Assembly: GCA_028023455.1 (NCBI GenBank)
Contig: JAQFVV010012398.1
Location: forward strand, 11,335,160 to 11,399,159
Direction: 5' to 3'
DNA from: Epiperipatus broadwayi
Taxonomy: Eukaryota; Onychophora; Udeonychophora; Euonychophora; Peripatidae
DNA length: 64,000 bases
Part shown: positions 34,896 through 47,141 of the stretch, one piece after another
Layout of the letters: the number at the start of each line of letters is the position of its first letter
Numbering within the stretch: position 1 is the first letter of the stretch
Made by a program: the position numbers and the translations under genes
The notes under the pieces: model-generated
Databases searched by the model: none
What the model was told of the DNA's origin: nothing
What the model saw: the letters and a program-made list of their open reading frames with translations, nothing else

Positions 34896-35400
34896 AGGTA
34901 CCTAGATTGGGCTTCTAATGAGGAGGGCTAAATACTGTTCACCAGCTTAGTAGAATTCAATTGGGCACAGGCATTCAATAAAGCACGGACAGTCAAGCAT
35001 TCATTAAGTCAATTGGTCGTTAAGTCAATCATTCACTCACTCATGCTAACTTTTTGGATTTATCTGAACTTGCTTGTTTGAACTTATGTAATCCCCAGTT
35101 TTAATTATTTTTCTTAAATCATGCCGATGTAAACTTCAAGATGGTTTCCGATTAGACAATTCGTATTAGGGTGGTAGAGAACTATGTTTGCGGGATGGTG
35201 TTGGTATTTGAAAACCCAAAGTAAAAGAATCGTTACCAGTGCTGCAGAAAACAAAAAGAAAGCCCTAGTGTTAGTTGATAATCGTTAACTAAAGAAGAAA
35301 TTTATAATTAAACCTCAAGCACAAATATACTCGCATCAGTGAAATGGTCATGGGGTAAGAACCCCCAGTCAGCGCACCTACCCTGCTCTGCTCCTGCCAT
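34896..35400. other. GC-richer unclassified sequence
   Basis: Contains short internal direct repeats (CATTCATTAAGTCAATTGGT, then TTAAGTCAATCATTCACTCA) and a higher GC content than its surroundings. It looks like part of an inserted element leading into the 56-bp repeats, but carries no diagnostic motif. Confidence 0.3.
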
Positions 35401-35545
35401 CAGAAATGTCTCCTGAATCCAGCCATCAAATGATCATGAAAGCTGTTGAGCCACATCAGACATGTCTCCTGAATCCAGCCATCAAATGATTGTGAAAGCT
35501 GTTGAGCCATATCAGAAATGTCTCCTGAATCCAGCCATCCAATAA
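35401..35545. repeat. 56-bp tandem repeat, ~2.6 copies
   Basis: Units start at 35401, 35457 and 35513 with CAGAAATGTCTCCTGAATCC (one base differs in the second). Period exactly 56 bp; copies are nearly identical, so the duplication is recent. The third copy is truncated. Confidence 0.9.
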
Positions 35546-38500
35546 AGCTGAAATCTGCTATGTTATGCCATGTTTAAGAGAAGTCCTCGCCATCCTGGAT
35601 GAACAGATGAATAGCCTACTCAGAGCCCAGAGAAGTACAAAAAAAAGACTTTACATGGTATACTCTATTTTATTAATCACATATATATTATTGTGTGTTA
35701 CATATCCTTCATTTATATCTCCTTGCGTAAAATATTGCACTTATTTAATGTAATAATTAGTATTTGTAAAATGTATTCGTGTGCAAGTTTATGAATTTCA
35801 GACCAGTTTTTCACTAATTGATTTCTTTCTTTTTATGCTTTAATATTTTATTTCTTAAGCAAAATGACTATAATACTCTCATATACATTTTTTTATATTA
35901 TTTATTATGCATTGATGTTTATTATTATTATATTTATCTTGATAATTGGTGAAGGGATACGGGATTCAATAAATATTTATTTAATAATTATAGAACTGCC
36001 TTACTGCTTTGATTATTTATTCATATTTCTTTCTCTAAAAGAATAAGACACTTAGATAATTGCGCGAGTTTTAGTTTCCCATTTCTTTACCTGAGATAAA
36101 GAGAACGATGAACTGGCATATGGGATACTCCCTTATCGGGATTTAAATCTTTGGTCATTGGGGTGTTTATTTCTATTACATTTTGTTTGTTTCATTACAT
36201 TTCATATTATTATTGACCTTATATATCCTTTCAGGAGGGGGAATTAATCTTTTTCTTTCTGGGAGTGGCGTGAGGGATTGACATTAAAATAATCTTTCAA
36301 AGGTATGTAAGAGGCAATACTTTTATAAACGTACCGATGACTGTATCAAACCGATCATAAAAAAGATTTGAAATTACTTCCTATCCTGGCGTGCCGCCAT
36401 ATTTTTTTCATGTTCGATATGTGCGCATGCTTACCTTATCAGGGTAGGGATGAACCGGTATAATAGGTTCATTTAATTTTTTATTTTCTGGTCTGTTTAC
36501 TAAATTGCACGAAAAAGACAAAGGCCGTATTTTTTTATCGGTCAGACTAATCACTAAAATGTATTAAATATTCACCAATGATTCGCATTTCAAAGCCTTC
36601 ATTTCGATAAAAACATAATCAGAATATTGGGTCATAACTATTCAATTTTAATTATTTGAATAGTATTTAAAAAAATTTTTAATTATTTGATAAATCGTAT
36701 AATTTATTCATGTGTTTGCATATTAGTGTGTCATGTAATATATAAATTATATATTAAATCATTTATGCTCTTGTATTATATAGTATATCTGGGTCTCGTT
36801 TTATGTGGATTATTTTAATGCGATTTTGAAGTTATGCGATTCATGTTTCTTCTTAATATCTTTCATATTTCACTTTATTTATTAGATATTGAGAAATTTA
36901 AATTATTAATAACTTATTTTGACTTGAAATACTTTTTTTTTCATTTCAAAAATATAACGTTATATTAGCAGCTAACGTGAATATGGCCTGAAGCAGTATT
37001 TAGCTTCTATGTAAATAACTTATTTATACTAATGAGTAAATAATAATAATAGATTTATACTTCAATATAAAAATATTGCAATAAATATTAAAAAAATTTA
37101 AACTTTTAAATCGTATTTTGTTATTTATAAAAGAAATAAATAATCATTTAGATTTTTAAAATAAAAAATGAAGATTTTATAAACTGAAAATAATATTTCT
37201 AATGATAATGTATAATCTTTTTGTTTCGATTGAGATCTCATTTTTTTAATATAGGAACAGAAAACCATTAACACAGCACAAGACTGGAAAGTGGCGTTAG
37301 TTGTACATCACGAATAAAAATAAAGTGGCTAACAGGTTTCTCTGGGTATAATTGCTGAGAGATTCTTGACTTCGTTTAAGGAGAAGCCACAATACATCAC
37401 ATTGAATCTGATTTCTTACCAGTTTACAAATGAATGCTAGCAGTAATGATTAAAATATGTATGAAAAATGTAAAATTAAATACTGTAGTAAATAAAAAAA
37501 GTTTGTCTTGTATTAATTTTTTTCAAATATTTGAAATTTTTTATTAGTCATACTTTATTTGCTTATTTTTTTAATGCGAATTTTAAAGTAATTTTTTCTT
37601 GTTGCTTTGCTTTTATGCGAATTCTGAAAATTACAGACCCTATCCCCCATTTTTCAAGGTAAGTTAAATTTATTTTTGTGCAATTTTTTTTAATGCAGGT
37701 TTTTTGTGGAACCTATCTACCGCATGAAAGGAGACCCAGGTGTATATAAATTTGTATTCAAATATAAAAGTGGTGTATGTACAATATAATTTTGGGTTTC
37801 CAAGTCTGAGGTAACCTTATTTTATAGACAACAATTCTCAAAAGGTTTAATAATTTATTAGAGTGTTTATATTTTTATTACTGTATTTGTGTTTGCACTT
37901 GTATGTCTGTGTTTGTATAACAAGTAATGATTTACATATATAAAATTAAGGTATTAAAGGGCAGTGCAATGTAAATTTTGAAATTGATTATCAGATGTAT
38001 AGAAAGGCTGCAGTTGATAAAGCAATCACAAAATTTATTGGGCATAACATCATATAAAAATATAAATCCTTTAAAGAAAGATTTCAAATGGTGTGTGTAT
38101 CTGGTGATAGCCACATTGATTATGTATATACCACATGGAATTGTATGCGGGCAAAGAATCAAATTCTGATTCTTGCCTATACCTTGGTACTTATGCTGTG
38201 GAGTCAATAGTTTTGCCACATCTTACATCATATTATTTTCAAGTCTATAGCTAGCAAATAAGCTATATGCAAATAAATTATATCTGTGGAACAATAAATA
38301 TAACAAGGTAGCATCACTGGTGTGCATACAGGATATAAACATCACTGGTGTACACAAAAAGAAAAAAATGAGATGAAACTCATTTTATCATTAATACAGC
38401 TTACAATTTCTAGTTTTGGATAGACAAGAAGCCAATTGCTATGATGACAAATGCATATCCACTTTCTAGAAATGATTTGTTTTGCATCTTTATTAGGATG

Positions 38501-39227
38501 AATCTTTTTCTTCTAGACACATTGAGATTGTTAACTTTTGGGGGACAAGATAAAAATGAATTCTTATGTGACTAGTTTTGGAGATTCTGAAACTATGGAT
38601 TATCTCAAGTAAAACATATTATGTATGGTTTGAATGAGAATTTTGTGAGGGAATACAAAGAAATCATTGAAAACATAATTTAAACTTAATAATAAATTAG
38701 AAATTATGAACAAACAATAAAGTAATAATTATTTCAGATATTGAAATTTCTTTTTTTTTTTTTTAATGGTAATCACTATTTGTCTCCTTAGTTTTTCTAG
38801 TTTCTATCAATGTAAAGCTTTTTGTTCTGTCATCATTAAAACAAGTTATTATGAAAACTCTGTCTCAAGTCAGTTTTTTAAAAATTCAATATGGCGCCAA
38901 GGACCATAAACAAGTTAATATAGAACTATTGTATCTAAAACAGCTTTTTTTTTTAAATGCCAATATTAAACTATTTTCGCTAATACACTGTTTCAGTATG
39001 AGTTAAATAATATCCCTATATTGCTGTCTGCATTAGGACAAGTAAAAGGTTATAATTAAAGGTACTAACATGCACTCTTATAAGAAAAGGATTGCGAAGA
39101 GTATTTAAACTGATATTATTAAAAGAAAATATTTAATAAAATACATTATATAATATAACTTTGCTTCTATATCAATTTTGTATAATATTAACATATTAGA
39201 ACATATAAAATAATAATAATACATTTG
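35546..39227. other. Non-coding DNA; possible small exon at 36235-36301
   Basis: Mostly AT-rich. TATCCTTTCAG before 36235 and GTATGT after 36301 could bound a non-coding exon that begins GAGGGGGAATTAATC; the same purine block could be a polypurine tract of an LTR element. Overlapping frames at 37932-38219 on both strands have no recognised domain. Confidence 0.3.
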
Positions 39228-39690
39228 CATCATGTTATATAATTAATACTAAATATATAAAATTATGCTTAAAGTTACCTGAAAAAGTTCTTTAGAAAAA
39301 TAAGAGTTTTAATAAAAGTTCATTGTAAGCAAATATTGTTTTAAGACAGTAAACAAGTAGAAACAACTTTATATATAATTATTTGTTAAATTTTACCATG
39401 GATTTTTTTAATTGCAACTTTTTTTTAATATTGTTTGCACTTCATTTTCGGAATATGTAATCATTGCAGTTTGGGAATTTCTTTTGTCGTATTTTGGGCA
39501 CTGATCTAGATATAGAGATGGTGAATTGGTTTATAGTTTCATTCTGGCAGTAGAGTTACGAGAATATCGACAGATGTACATAATGTTCTAGCTACTCGTA
39601 TATAGCATTTTTCTGATATATGTGTGGGCTTTTATATTACCATGTTTGATTTCAATTAGCATGGCAACTGAAGGATATGTCCATCCTAAA
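39228..39690. repeat. Dispersed repeat, copy 2 (~460 bp)
   Basis: Same family and orientation as 32160-32665; similarity ends on the right near the TCAATTAGCATGG block. Confidence 0.8.
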
Positions 39691-40555
39691 CAGGTTAATA
39701 TTTGTTAATTTCAGCTTACTCCTTTGTGTCTCTCTTCTAAAAAGTGGATATTTAATCTTACTTAGCTGTTATTACCATATATTTATTTTTATTTTCATAT
39801 AACTTACACAATCATATTGATATATTCATCTGTTTATATGTAATATGCAATTTTGGCTGTGAAAGTAAATATTTTAAAAAAGATCAAAATGTGTATTTTA
39901 CAAAAAAAAAAAATACAAAAGAAAGTTATTCTTTTTTTTTTTACATTAAAACTAAATTTTTAATTAATTTTCTTATAATCTATCATTCTTGTTACCATCA
40001 TTAATTAACATTTCTCTTTCTAGATAAGACTTTTTGTTTCATACCAATTAACTATAATTAAATAGAGTTTTAATTTTTGCTTTTAATTATATTTTTACAT
40101 TTTTTTTTGGGTGGAAAAAAAGAATAGAATTAATAAATGTTAAAATATCAAATGTTAAATACACTCTTTTTTCTCTTAGCCTATTTTTTTCTCTTTTTTT
40201 TTTAACAATCTCTGGCTTAATTCGTACATGTCAGCACTTTGTCCATGTTAATGGTACAATATTCAGTTTTATTTAACATTTTACTATAATTTTATTATTG
40301 GATTATTAATATTTATTTTTTATTACAACAAAAATTCATTATTATTTTAAATAATTATTTGAGTAAATGATCCTCAAGAGCACAAATTTGAAAACTTGGC
40401 AAGTCATAGCTAGTTGTAATCTTTTGTAATTAAGTCTATACTGTAGCCTAACAATTTTTTATAAGGAAAGTCTTAATTTTTTATCCTTTATTTTTTTTAT
40501 TTCTGTTGTTTATTTTTCTATACTTTAAGTATCACAAAGTATGTTTACTCTGCAG
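39691..40555. other. AT-rich non-coding DNA
   Basis: Homopolymer-rich; nothing recognised. Confidence 0.4.
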
Positions 40556-41250
40556 GAACACATTGGGATGCTCTTTTTCATCACAACATAATTAACCTGA
40601 AAAATTTGAAATTATGGAAGAATATAATCATAAACTTTTCTCATACACTTTGTTGAAATCTTATAAATTAAAATTAATAGTTCATAGCATTTCTTATATA
40701 GATGATATGATTTTAATTGTGAATTAGTAAAAAGGAATGAAATGTTAAAACATTGAATTGGTGAAACTAAGATTATGATGGTGGATGAACAACAAATGAA
40801 AGGGTTGTTGGTTTTATACGTAAATACTACAAATCTTGAGCAAATTAAACATTTTATTATTTGGATAATATAATTTAATTGATGATAAGAGAATCTAGTT
40901 GAGATTACAAGAAGAAATAATTATGGCTAAGCAAGTTTTTCAAAATAAGTAGACCTTATTACTAAATGAAAGTATTGATACCAAAAACGGGATGGCTACA
41001 ACCTTTGATTGGGATATTCTGACATGTATTTAGGATTTGGGAAAGAAAGAAAGAGTAAGATTAAAACAATATGAAAATATGACTTTGGAAAAGACTGACT
41101 ATGATAGATTGGATGAAAAAGAAAACTGATGATCATATATTGAGAAAAATTCATATGGAAAAAGTTGTAGGACATAATTGAGGAGAATAAAATTCCTGGG
41201 TTACATTACCATGGCAATTTTCTAACAAATGAAGAAAGCAAAGGAAAGGC
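40556..41250 (+). pseudogene. RTE-like LINE reverse transcriptase fragment, decayed (plus strand)
   Basis: Shifting plus-strand frames contain SYIDDMILIV (the YxDD polymerase box, near 40690-40715), VVLYVNTTNLEQIKHF-like and IMAKQVFQNK segments, a TLGKKERVRLKQYEN segment (near 41035-41080), and KTDDHILRKIHMEKVVGHII (near 41120-41175). This order (YxDD, then MAK..F..K, then the LxK/ExxRL block, then TxxxxLxxI) is that of RTE-type and related LINEs. Many stops and frameshifts; both ends are missing. It is a different copy from the 23.8-kb fragment and on the opposite strand. Confidence 0.6.
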
Positions 41251-42979
41251 CAAAATATCTTAATCATAAAAATGTGATAAATGAAATTGGATATAGTCAT
41301 ATACAAGTATGAAAAGAATAGTTGAGAACAAAATTATGTATCTGCAACACAACATTGCCTTTACAGTGCATATATACAAAAAATCATTGTGATAACCTCT
41401 TAAAGTATTCCCATTTGATTGGCAGTCTTTTTTTGTAGAGTGATTTAAATCTAAAATAGGTCTTACATTAGTATAAAAACATAAATTGCAAAAAAAAAAA
41501 GTATTCACTGCACATGTATAGCATTCTCTTTTAGGATTATTTACAATTTAATAGAATTTTACCTAAAGTTTTTTCACATCTTTAAGATTGTCAAAATTTA
41601 ATTTTGTTTGACAATAGTAATAAATGAATAAATATTTATGATTTAAAAAAAAAAAAAAATTTGATGATGAACTGTGCTTTTTTTAAAAAACTAGAGCCAT
41701 AATTTAACACACCAATGACAACATAAAATTTTCAACTGATCAGATTTTAGTAAAGAATTTCTTAAATTGATTTCCTTAATTCTTATGATTCTTGTTCAAT
41801 ATTATAAAATCTCATAATTGTGGATCTTAAAAGATATCCTGCTCTTAAATGATTTATATATTGGAAGATAAAGGGTCATATCAAAACAAATATGAAAATT
41901 ATATGTGACATTCACTGCAGAAATCAATTTAAAATAAGTAAAAAAGATAAAAAAAAGTTAGAATGCTATCATGAACTTGAGAACTAAATGTTCTTAAATC
42001 AATAATCAGCTAATAATAACAAAAATAAGTTATTCACATGGGACCTTTTGACTTAACCTGCTACCTGTTTGTGCAAATATTATATTACCTCTCCATAAAC
42101 TAACCATATGATTATTTAACTAAAATATTAGTTTAATAATAAATAATTTTAATTACAAAATGACTGTTTTAAAACAAAAATTTAAAACATTCATATCCAA
42201 ATATAAAGTTTCTGATAGATATGTTGATTGATTTTTATAATACATTTAGTTTATTTATAACTTTTAATTGATGGACTAAATGTAGTTACTGTGATATCAG
42301 GGTAAACACCACTGTTCTAAAGTCTAAACAATATCCATTAGTCCTTTTACTTAGTAATTGGTACAAACTAAAAGCAATAGAAATGTTTTAACATACTGTA
42401 ATAAAAAGTATATAGAGATTTTCAGATAATGTCATTATAAAATATGCTAAGGATGTTGCTGCTGTTTATATTCTTGCTATAATAAAATAAATTCCAAAAT
42501 ATTTACTCATGGAAATAAAATATTAGTTTGTTTTGAAGATTGTATGACTTCCTAAAACTGATAATGCTAGCAAAAATCTATCAGTTTTGAGAATTATGTC
42601 TTTCTGAAGAATGATAATAGATATAAAAATACATTGTTTATCTTTAATTAAAGAACTTTCTTGGCAAAATCTACCTGCACGATTGACAAACAGTTTTTTA
42701 ATGAATTAAAAAAAAAAAATTCTGAATGATATAGTTTATTATTTAAAAAATAAAGAATGAGTATAGCAAGATTATATTAATTTTATTTTTCTGCATTAAA
42801 AAAGACCCTTTTTTTAATACTGTTTATTTTATTGTAAGGTAAATGATTTGTTTTTAAAAAATGCTCCTATTGCATGAAGTCTATACACTAGATGGAGTTA
42901 CATGGTACATACAAATGTCCATGGCGTTAGAAGCAAACAGAGCTAAGTTGAATTTTGATATTTTTAAATTTTTTTTTAC
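41251..42979. other. AT-rich non-coding DNA
   Basis: The 82-codon minus frame at 41260-41508 is not supported. The short GC-richer segment at 42880-42950 may be the very start of the LINE that follows. Confidence 0.35.
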
Positions 42980-43196
42980 TTCTATTTTTCTTTACGTGCG
43001 AGATTGATCTTTTGAGAGCAGCAATATAAAATAATTATTGTGAATGAAAGTATAAATTGTGATCGAGAGAGGGAGTTATTTGAAAGATTGAAAATTTTTG
43101 TGTTTAACTGTTTGAAGGATTTTTGTCCACCATTTTAGGGTTAGAAGTTTTTTTTATTTTAAAAAAGTTGTTCTTGTTGAATGTGTGATAGCGTAA

Positions 43197-43613
43197 GGAT
43201 ATTTATAAAAAAGTTGTATGTAAGTTTAATTTGGTTTAGTTAAGTTTGTTAGTGAAGGTTTTTTTGAATTTTAAAATTGGTATTTGTTTTGAGAAGAAAG
43301 GCAACATTTGTTTGGGAGGCCTAACGTTAGAAGAAACGTGGATATAGTTTTGATCAGGTTTGGGAAAAAGTAAAAAAGTTTTTATTTTTCTTTATAAGAG
43401 TGTTTGAAGAATAGGAGAGGTATTTATAAAAAAGTTTTATGTAAGCTTAATTTGTTTTAGTTAAGTTTGTTACTGAAGGTTTTTTAAATTTTAAAATAGA
43501 CATTTATTTTGAGATAAAAGGCAACATGGTTATAGTTTGATCAAGTTTGGGAAAAAGTAAAAAAGTTTTTTATTTTTTCATATAAGGGTGTTTGAAGAAT
43601 AGGAGAGATATTA
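43197..43613 (+). repeat. Two ~222-bp tandem monomers in LINE 5' UTR
   Basis: TATTTATAAAAAAGTT begins at about 43200 and again at 43420. Both units continue with GTTTAGTTAAGTTTGTTA, AAAGGCAACAT, GGGAAAAAGTAAAAAAGTTT and TGTTTGAAGAATAGGAGAG. Tandem 5' monomers often carry the internal promoter of LINEs; that role is inferred here. Confidence 0.8.
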
Positions 43614-43653
43614 TAAAGTCAAATATAGAATAGGTGACTTGAAAAATAAGAAT

Positions 43654-44644
43654 ATGGATTGCATTTGTATGGTACAATGTATATACGATCGACAGAAAGG
43701 AGTTAGACGAGCAATAGTAGAGTGTACAGTATGTGCTGAGGTGTATCATTTGGTGTTTAAATAAGAATAGGAAGGATGTAACAGGTTTCTGGATATGTAG
43801 TCAGTGTGTAAATGTGATTAAAGAGGTGAGAAAGTGGTTTTTAAGTGTAGGTAGTCTAGAGAGAAAGTCAGAGGAGAGGGAGCAAAATGTAATTAAGGAA
43901 GATAGGACAGAGTATGGTTTTAGTAGAGTGTCAGGAAATATGGGTGGAGGAAGTAGTAATGCAATGGAGATGATTAGCCAGAGAATAAGTAAGATAGAGG
44001 AAGAAGTGAAGGATGTAGAAGTAAAATTAAAATTGTTATGAGACGAAGTGTGAGGAGATAAAAAAATTATTGAGTAGAAATGATAAGGAAGAAATGGATA
44101 AGGAGGTACAGAAGGTGGTAGAAAAGGTTAGGAGATGGAGTAGAGAAAGTAGACTATGAGACAGTATTGATAGGAGATTCACTAATAAGAGAATGTGGGG
44201 ATATAATTGCAAGAGAAAATAGAAGCAGGTATGTTAGAGTATGTTTGCCTGGAGTAAAAATTAGGGATGTGACAGATAAACTAAGAAAGCAAGGTAGTAG
44301 AGATGTATATGTAATGGTAGGGACTAATAATTTGTTAGAGCCATCAGAGAAAGTAATGGATGAGTATGTAGAATTGATTAGGAATTTGAGAGAGATTAAA
44401 GTAAGAGTAGGGGTAGTGGGACTATTACCAAGATTTGATAAGAGGCATTTGTTAGATAGGGCATGTTCTATAAATGAGAGAGTGAAAAAATTGTGTGAGA
44501 AATAATGTTGTGTTTGTGGATGTATGGGATTTGTTTATTGGAAAGAGGGAGTTATATAGTAAAGATGTTTTGCACTTTGGAAAACAAGGAAGTGAAGTTT
44601 TAGGGAGTCTGATATTTGAAGAATATAATTCGGGAAACTTTTAA
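43654..44644 (+). pseudogene. LINE ORF1: PHD finger, coiled coil, SGNH esterase; frameshifted
   Basis: From ATG 43654 the frame gives MDCICMVQC, then ECTVCAEVYHLV, shifting frame near 43750 to give the rest of the zinc finger (C-LNKNRKDVTGFWICSQC): a PHD-type C4HC3 layout. A charged coiled-coil region follows (ISQRISKIEEEVKDVEVKL, to 44041), then frameshifts. The esterase begins VLIGDSLIREC near 44165 with the GDS(L) nucleophile motif, continues PGVKIRDV and YVMVGTNNL (Gly/Asn block) to 44505. After one more frameshift it ends DVLHFGKQGSEVLG, containing the catalytic Asp-x-x-His. PHD plus esterase in ORF1 is typical of CR1-group LINEs. The catalytic residues survive although the frame is broken in at least three places. 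Confidence 0.8.
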
Positions 44645-44964
44645 AGGGGGGGGGGGGCTTTTAAATTGTAATATTATCAAAAAGAAGAAGAATGGAGGGG
44701 ATATAAGAAATAAGCAAAAGATGGTTGATTTAGATATAAGTGTAGATGTGGAGAGGGAATGGTTTTGTAAAATTAATGGTAAGAAAGTTTGTTAATGGAG
44801 AAGAAGTAATCAAAAGAATTTATAAAAGAGTAGTTAGGAAAGAAGAAATTGTTAAAATTGGGTTTTTGAATATGCAAGGTGGTAGGAAACCAGAAAAGTG
44901 GCTGGGATTAAATAAAGCAATTGAAAATGAAGGGCTTGAGGTATTAGCAGTAGTGGAAACTCAA

Positions 44965-47141
44965 CCCCTTGTGACCTGAACGGCCATTTTGAATTCACAG
45001 AAAAAATTACAGGACATACAATTTTAAATGAAATGTCTAATTTATTACAATAAATAACAAATATATATACATTTTTAGAAAGTGCAAATATGAAAGAATG
45101 TAATGAAGCTGATAAAATAGTCATTACCACAAAAAAATAATTAAAGAAAGGAGATTTTTCACATTTTATATATCTTTATTTTTACATTGGTTCACAAACT
45201 CTCAATTTTGAAAGATATAGCCTAAAATGACAATTTCATAGACAGCTTCATCACATTCGTCATAAAATGCAGAAAAAAATAATATATAACATGACCTACC
45301 TGAGTTACAGATTGTTGGTGTAATGTGGCAAAAGGTGACCATTTCAATTTCTTTTTTCTGCTTGACACTCTATATGTTCTATTTTTGCAAGCAGTTGTTT
45401 TTCTAGGCCCTCTATGCGGGATATCTATTAGAAATGCAAGGTTTTAGTGAGGATCAAAAAAAAAATAACAGTAATAACTTTAGTAAATTCTAAGTTATGG
45501 GGGTAAAAAATAATGACTATATTATTGAAAAATCAGGGGTGGGGCGAGATAAATTATGCATTATTTCATGGCAGATCATAATTGCCAAATATGCAAATAA
45601 ATAATTTAAAAATTTGTTTCTAAAATAAAATGAATAACAACATAGTAAATAAAATAAAATAAATAATCAAAAGGAATTACAAGCAATTATTATATATGAG
45701 TGGGAGATGATGATGACTGTTGATTCAGCATTGTGAGGTATTTATTTTTTTCACCTTGTTAGTTTCACAGAACAGAGTGGATAGTTTGAAGACAGTTTGC
45801 AAATTGTTGAAAATATAAATGCATGAGCAAAATCAATTTCAAAATAACTGATGATGATGATGTGGAGCAACTGGTAAGGGTGAGCTAAATTATGCATTAT
45901 TACATAGCAAACCATAATAGCAAAGTATGCTATCAAATAAATAAAAAGTTATCTATAATGAAACGAATAAAAATGTAGTAAATTCTAAGTTATGCATGTA
46001 AAAAATAATTACTACATTATTGGAATATCATGAGGGTAAGAGTGAGCTAAATTATGCATTATTACATAGCAAACCATAATAGCAAAGTATGCTATCAAAT
46101 GAATAAAAAGTTATCTGCAAAGTATGCTATAAAATGAATAAAAAGTTATCTACAATGAAATGAATAAAAACGTAGTAAATTCTAAGTTATGCATGTAAAA
46201 AATAATTACTACATTATTGGAATATCATGAGGGTAAGAGTGAGCTAAATTATGCATTATTACATAGCAAACCATAATAGCAAAGTATGCTATCAAATAAA
46301 TAAAAAGTTATCTATAATGAAACGAATAAAAATGTAGTAAATTCTAAGTTATGCATGTAAAAAATAATTACTACATTATTGGAATATCATGAGGGTAAGA
46401 GTGAGCTAAATTATGCATTATTACATAGCAAACCATAATAGCAAAGTATGCTATCAAATGAATAAAAAGTTATCTGCAAAGTATGCTATAAAATGAATAA
46501 AAAGTTATCTACAATGAAATGAATAAAAACGTAGTAAATTCTAAGTTATGCATGTAAAAAATAATTACTACATTATTGGAATATCATGAGGGTAAGAGTG
46601 AGCTAAATTATGCATTATTACATAGCAAACCATAATAGCAAAGTATGCTATAAAATGAATAAAAACTTATCTACAATGAAATGTATAAAAACAGTAAATA
46701 AAATAAAATAAATAACCCAAAGGAATTACAAGCAATTATTATATATTAGTGGGAGATGATGATGATGAATGTTGAATACTTACAGGTAATGGGGAATACG
46801 AAACCTCAAAATCAAACACATCAACAGAAAAGTTCGTTAGAAACGTAATTACGTTTAGCGGCGAAAATAATTGTTTTCTCCGTATATTTTTTTTATCGGT
46901 TGATAAAATCTAGAAAGATAAAAAAAATTACAAAATTTTAATAATGTACTTTACAAAAATTGCTATAAAAAATCTAATTTTCATCGCACAGAAAAAATTT
47001 TTAGACGTACAAAAAGATAGAAAAATGGCGGAGAGAAAGAAAAAAAAAGCGTAACTGTGACGTATACGGTTTGCACGCTATTGCGGTCGAAATTGTAAAC
47101 TTTTTTTAATGCGTAAACAGGCGGTTTTCGGTCTCAAAGGG
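44965..47141. mobile_element. TTAA-associated non-autonomous DNA element, piggyBac-like ends
   Basis: The right end is CAAAGGGTTAA (47135-47145): a CCCTTTG terminus next to a TTAA target. The left end is TCAACCCCTTG (44961-44971), the same terminus with a damaged target. Terminal inverted repeats are imperfect (CCCCTTGTGACCTGAACGGC against CCCTTTGAGACCGAAAACCG). The interior has no transposase; it is AT-rich and contains a higher-order tandem array. The insertion point splits the conserved VVETHLR-type segment of the LINE endonuclease, where a TTTAAG target is expected. CCC...TTAA ends suggest the piggyBac superfamily. Confidence 0.65.
45546..46760. repeat. Higher-order tandem repeat: alternating 162- and 197-bp monomers
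   Basis: GAGCTAAATTATGCATTATT begins monomers at 45882, 46044, 46241, 46403 and 46600: spacings 162, 197, 162, 197, so the true repeat is 359 bp. The longer monomer differs by an internal duplication of 35 bp (a GCAAAGTATGCTATAAAATG segment). A diverged first monomer starts near 45550. Matching edges (AAATAAAATAAATAA, GAATTACAAGCAATTATTAT and GTGGGAGATGATGATG) close the array at 45640-45710 and 46690-46760. Copies are nearly identical, so the two-monomer unit was amplified recently. Confidence 0.9.

Noticed and set aside
35546-36460. LTR retrotransposon suspected from GGGGGAATTAA (36.24 kb, and minus strand at 29.81 kb)
   Set aside because: A polypurine-like block alone is not enough: no paired LTRs, primer-binding site, gag or pol was found, and the sequences diverge beyond the short match.
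45840-45870. Hammerhead core CTGATGA at 45848
   Set aside because: It is part of a GATGAT microsatellite; there is no stem II, GAAA box or cleavage block downstream.
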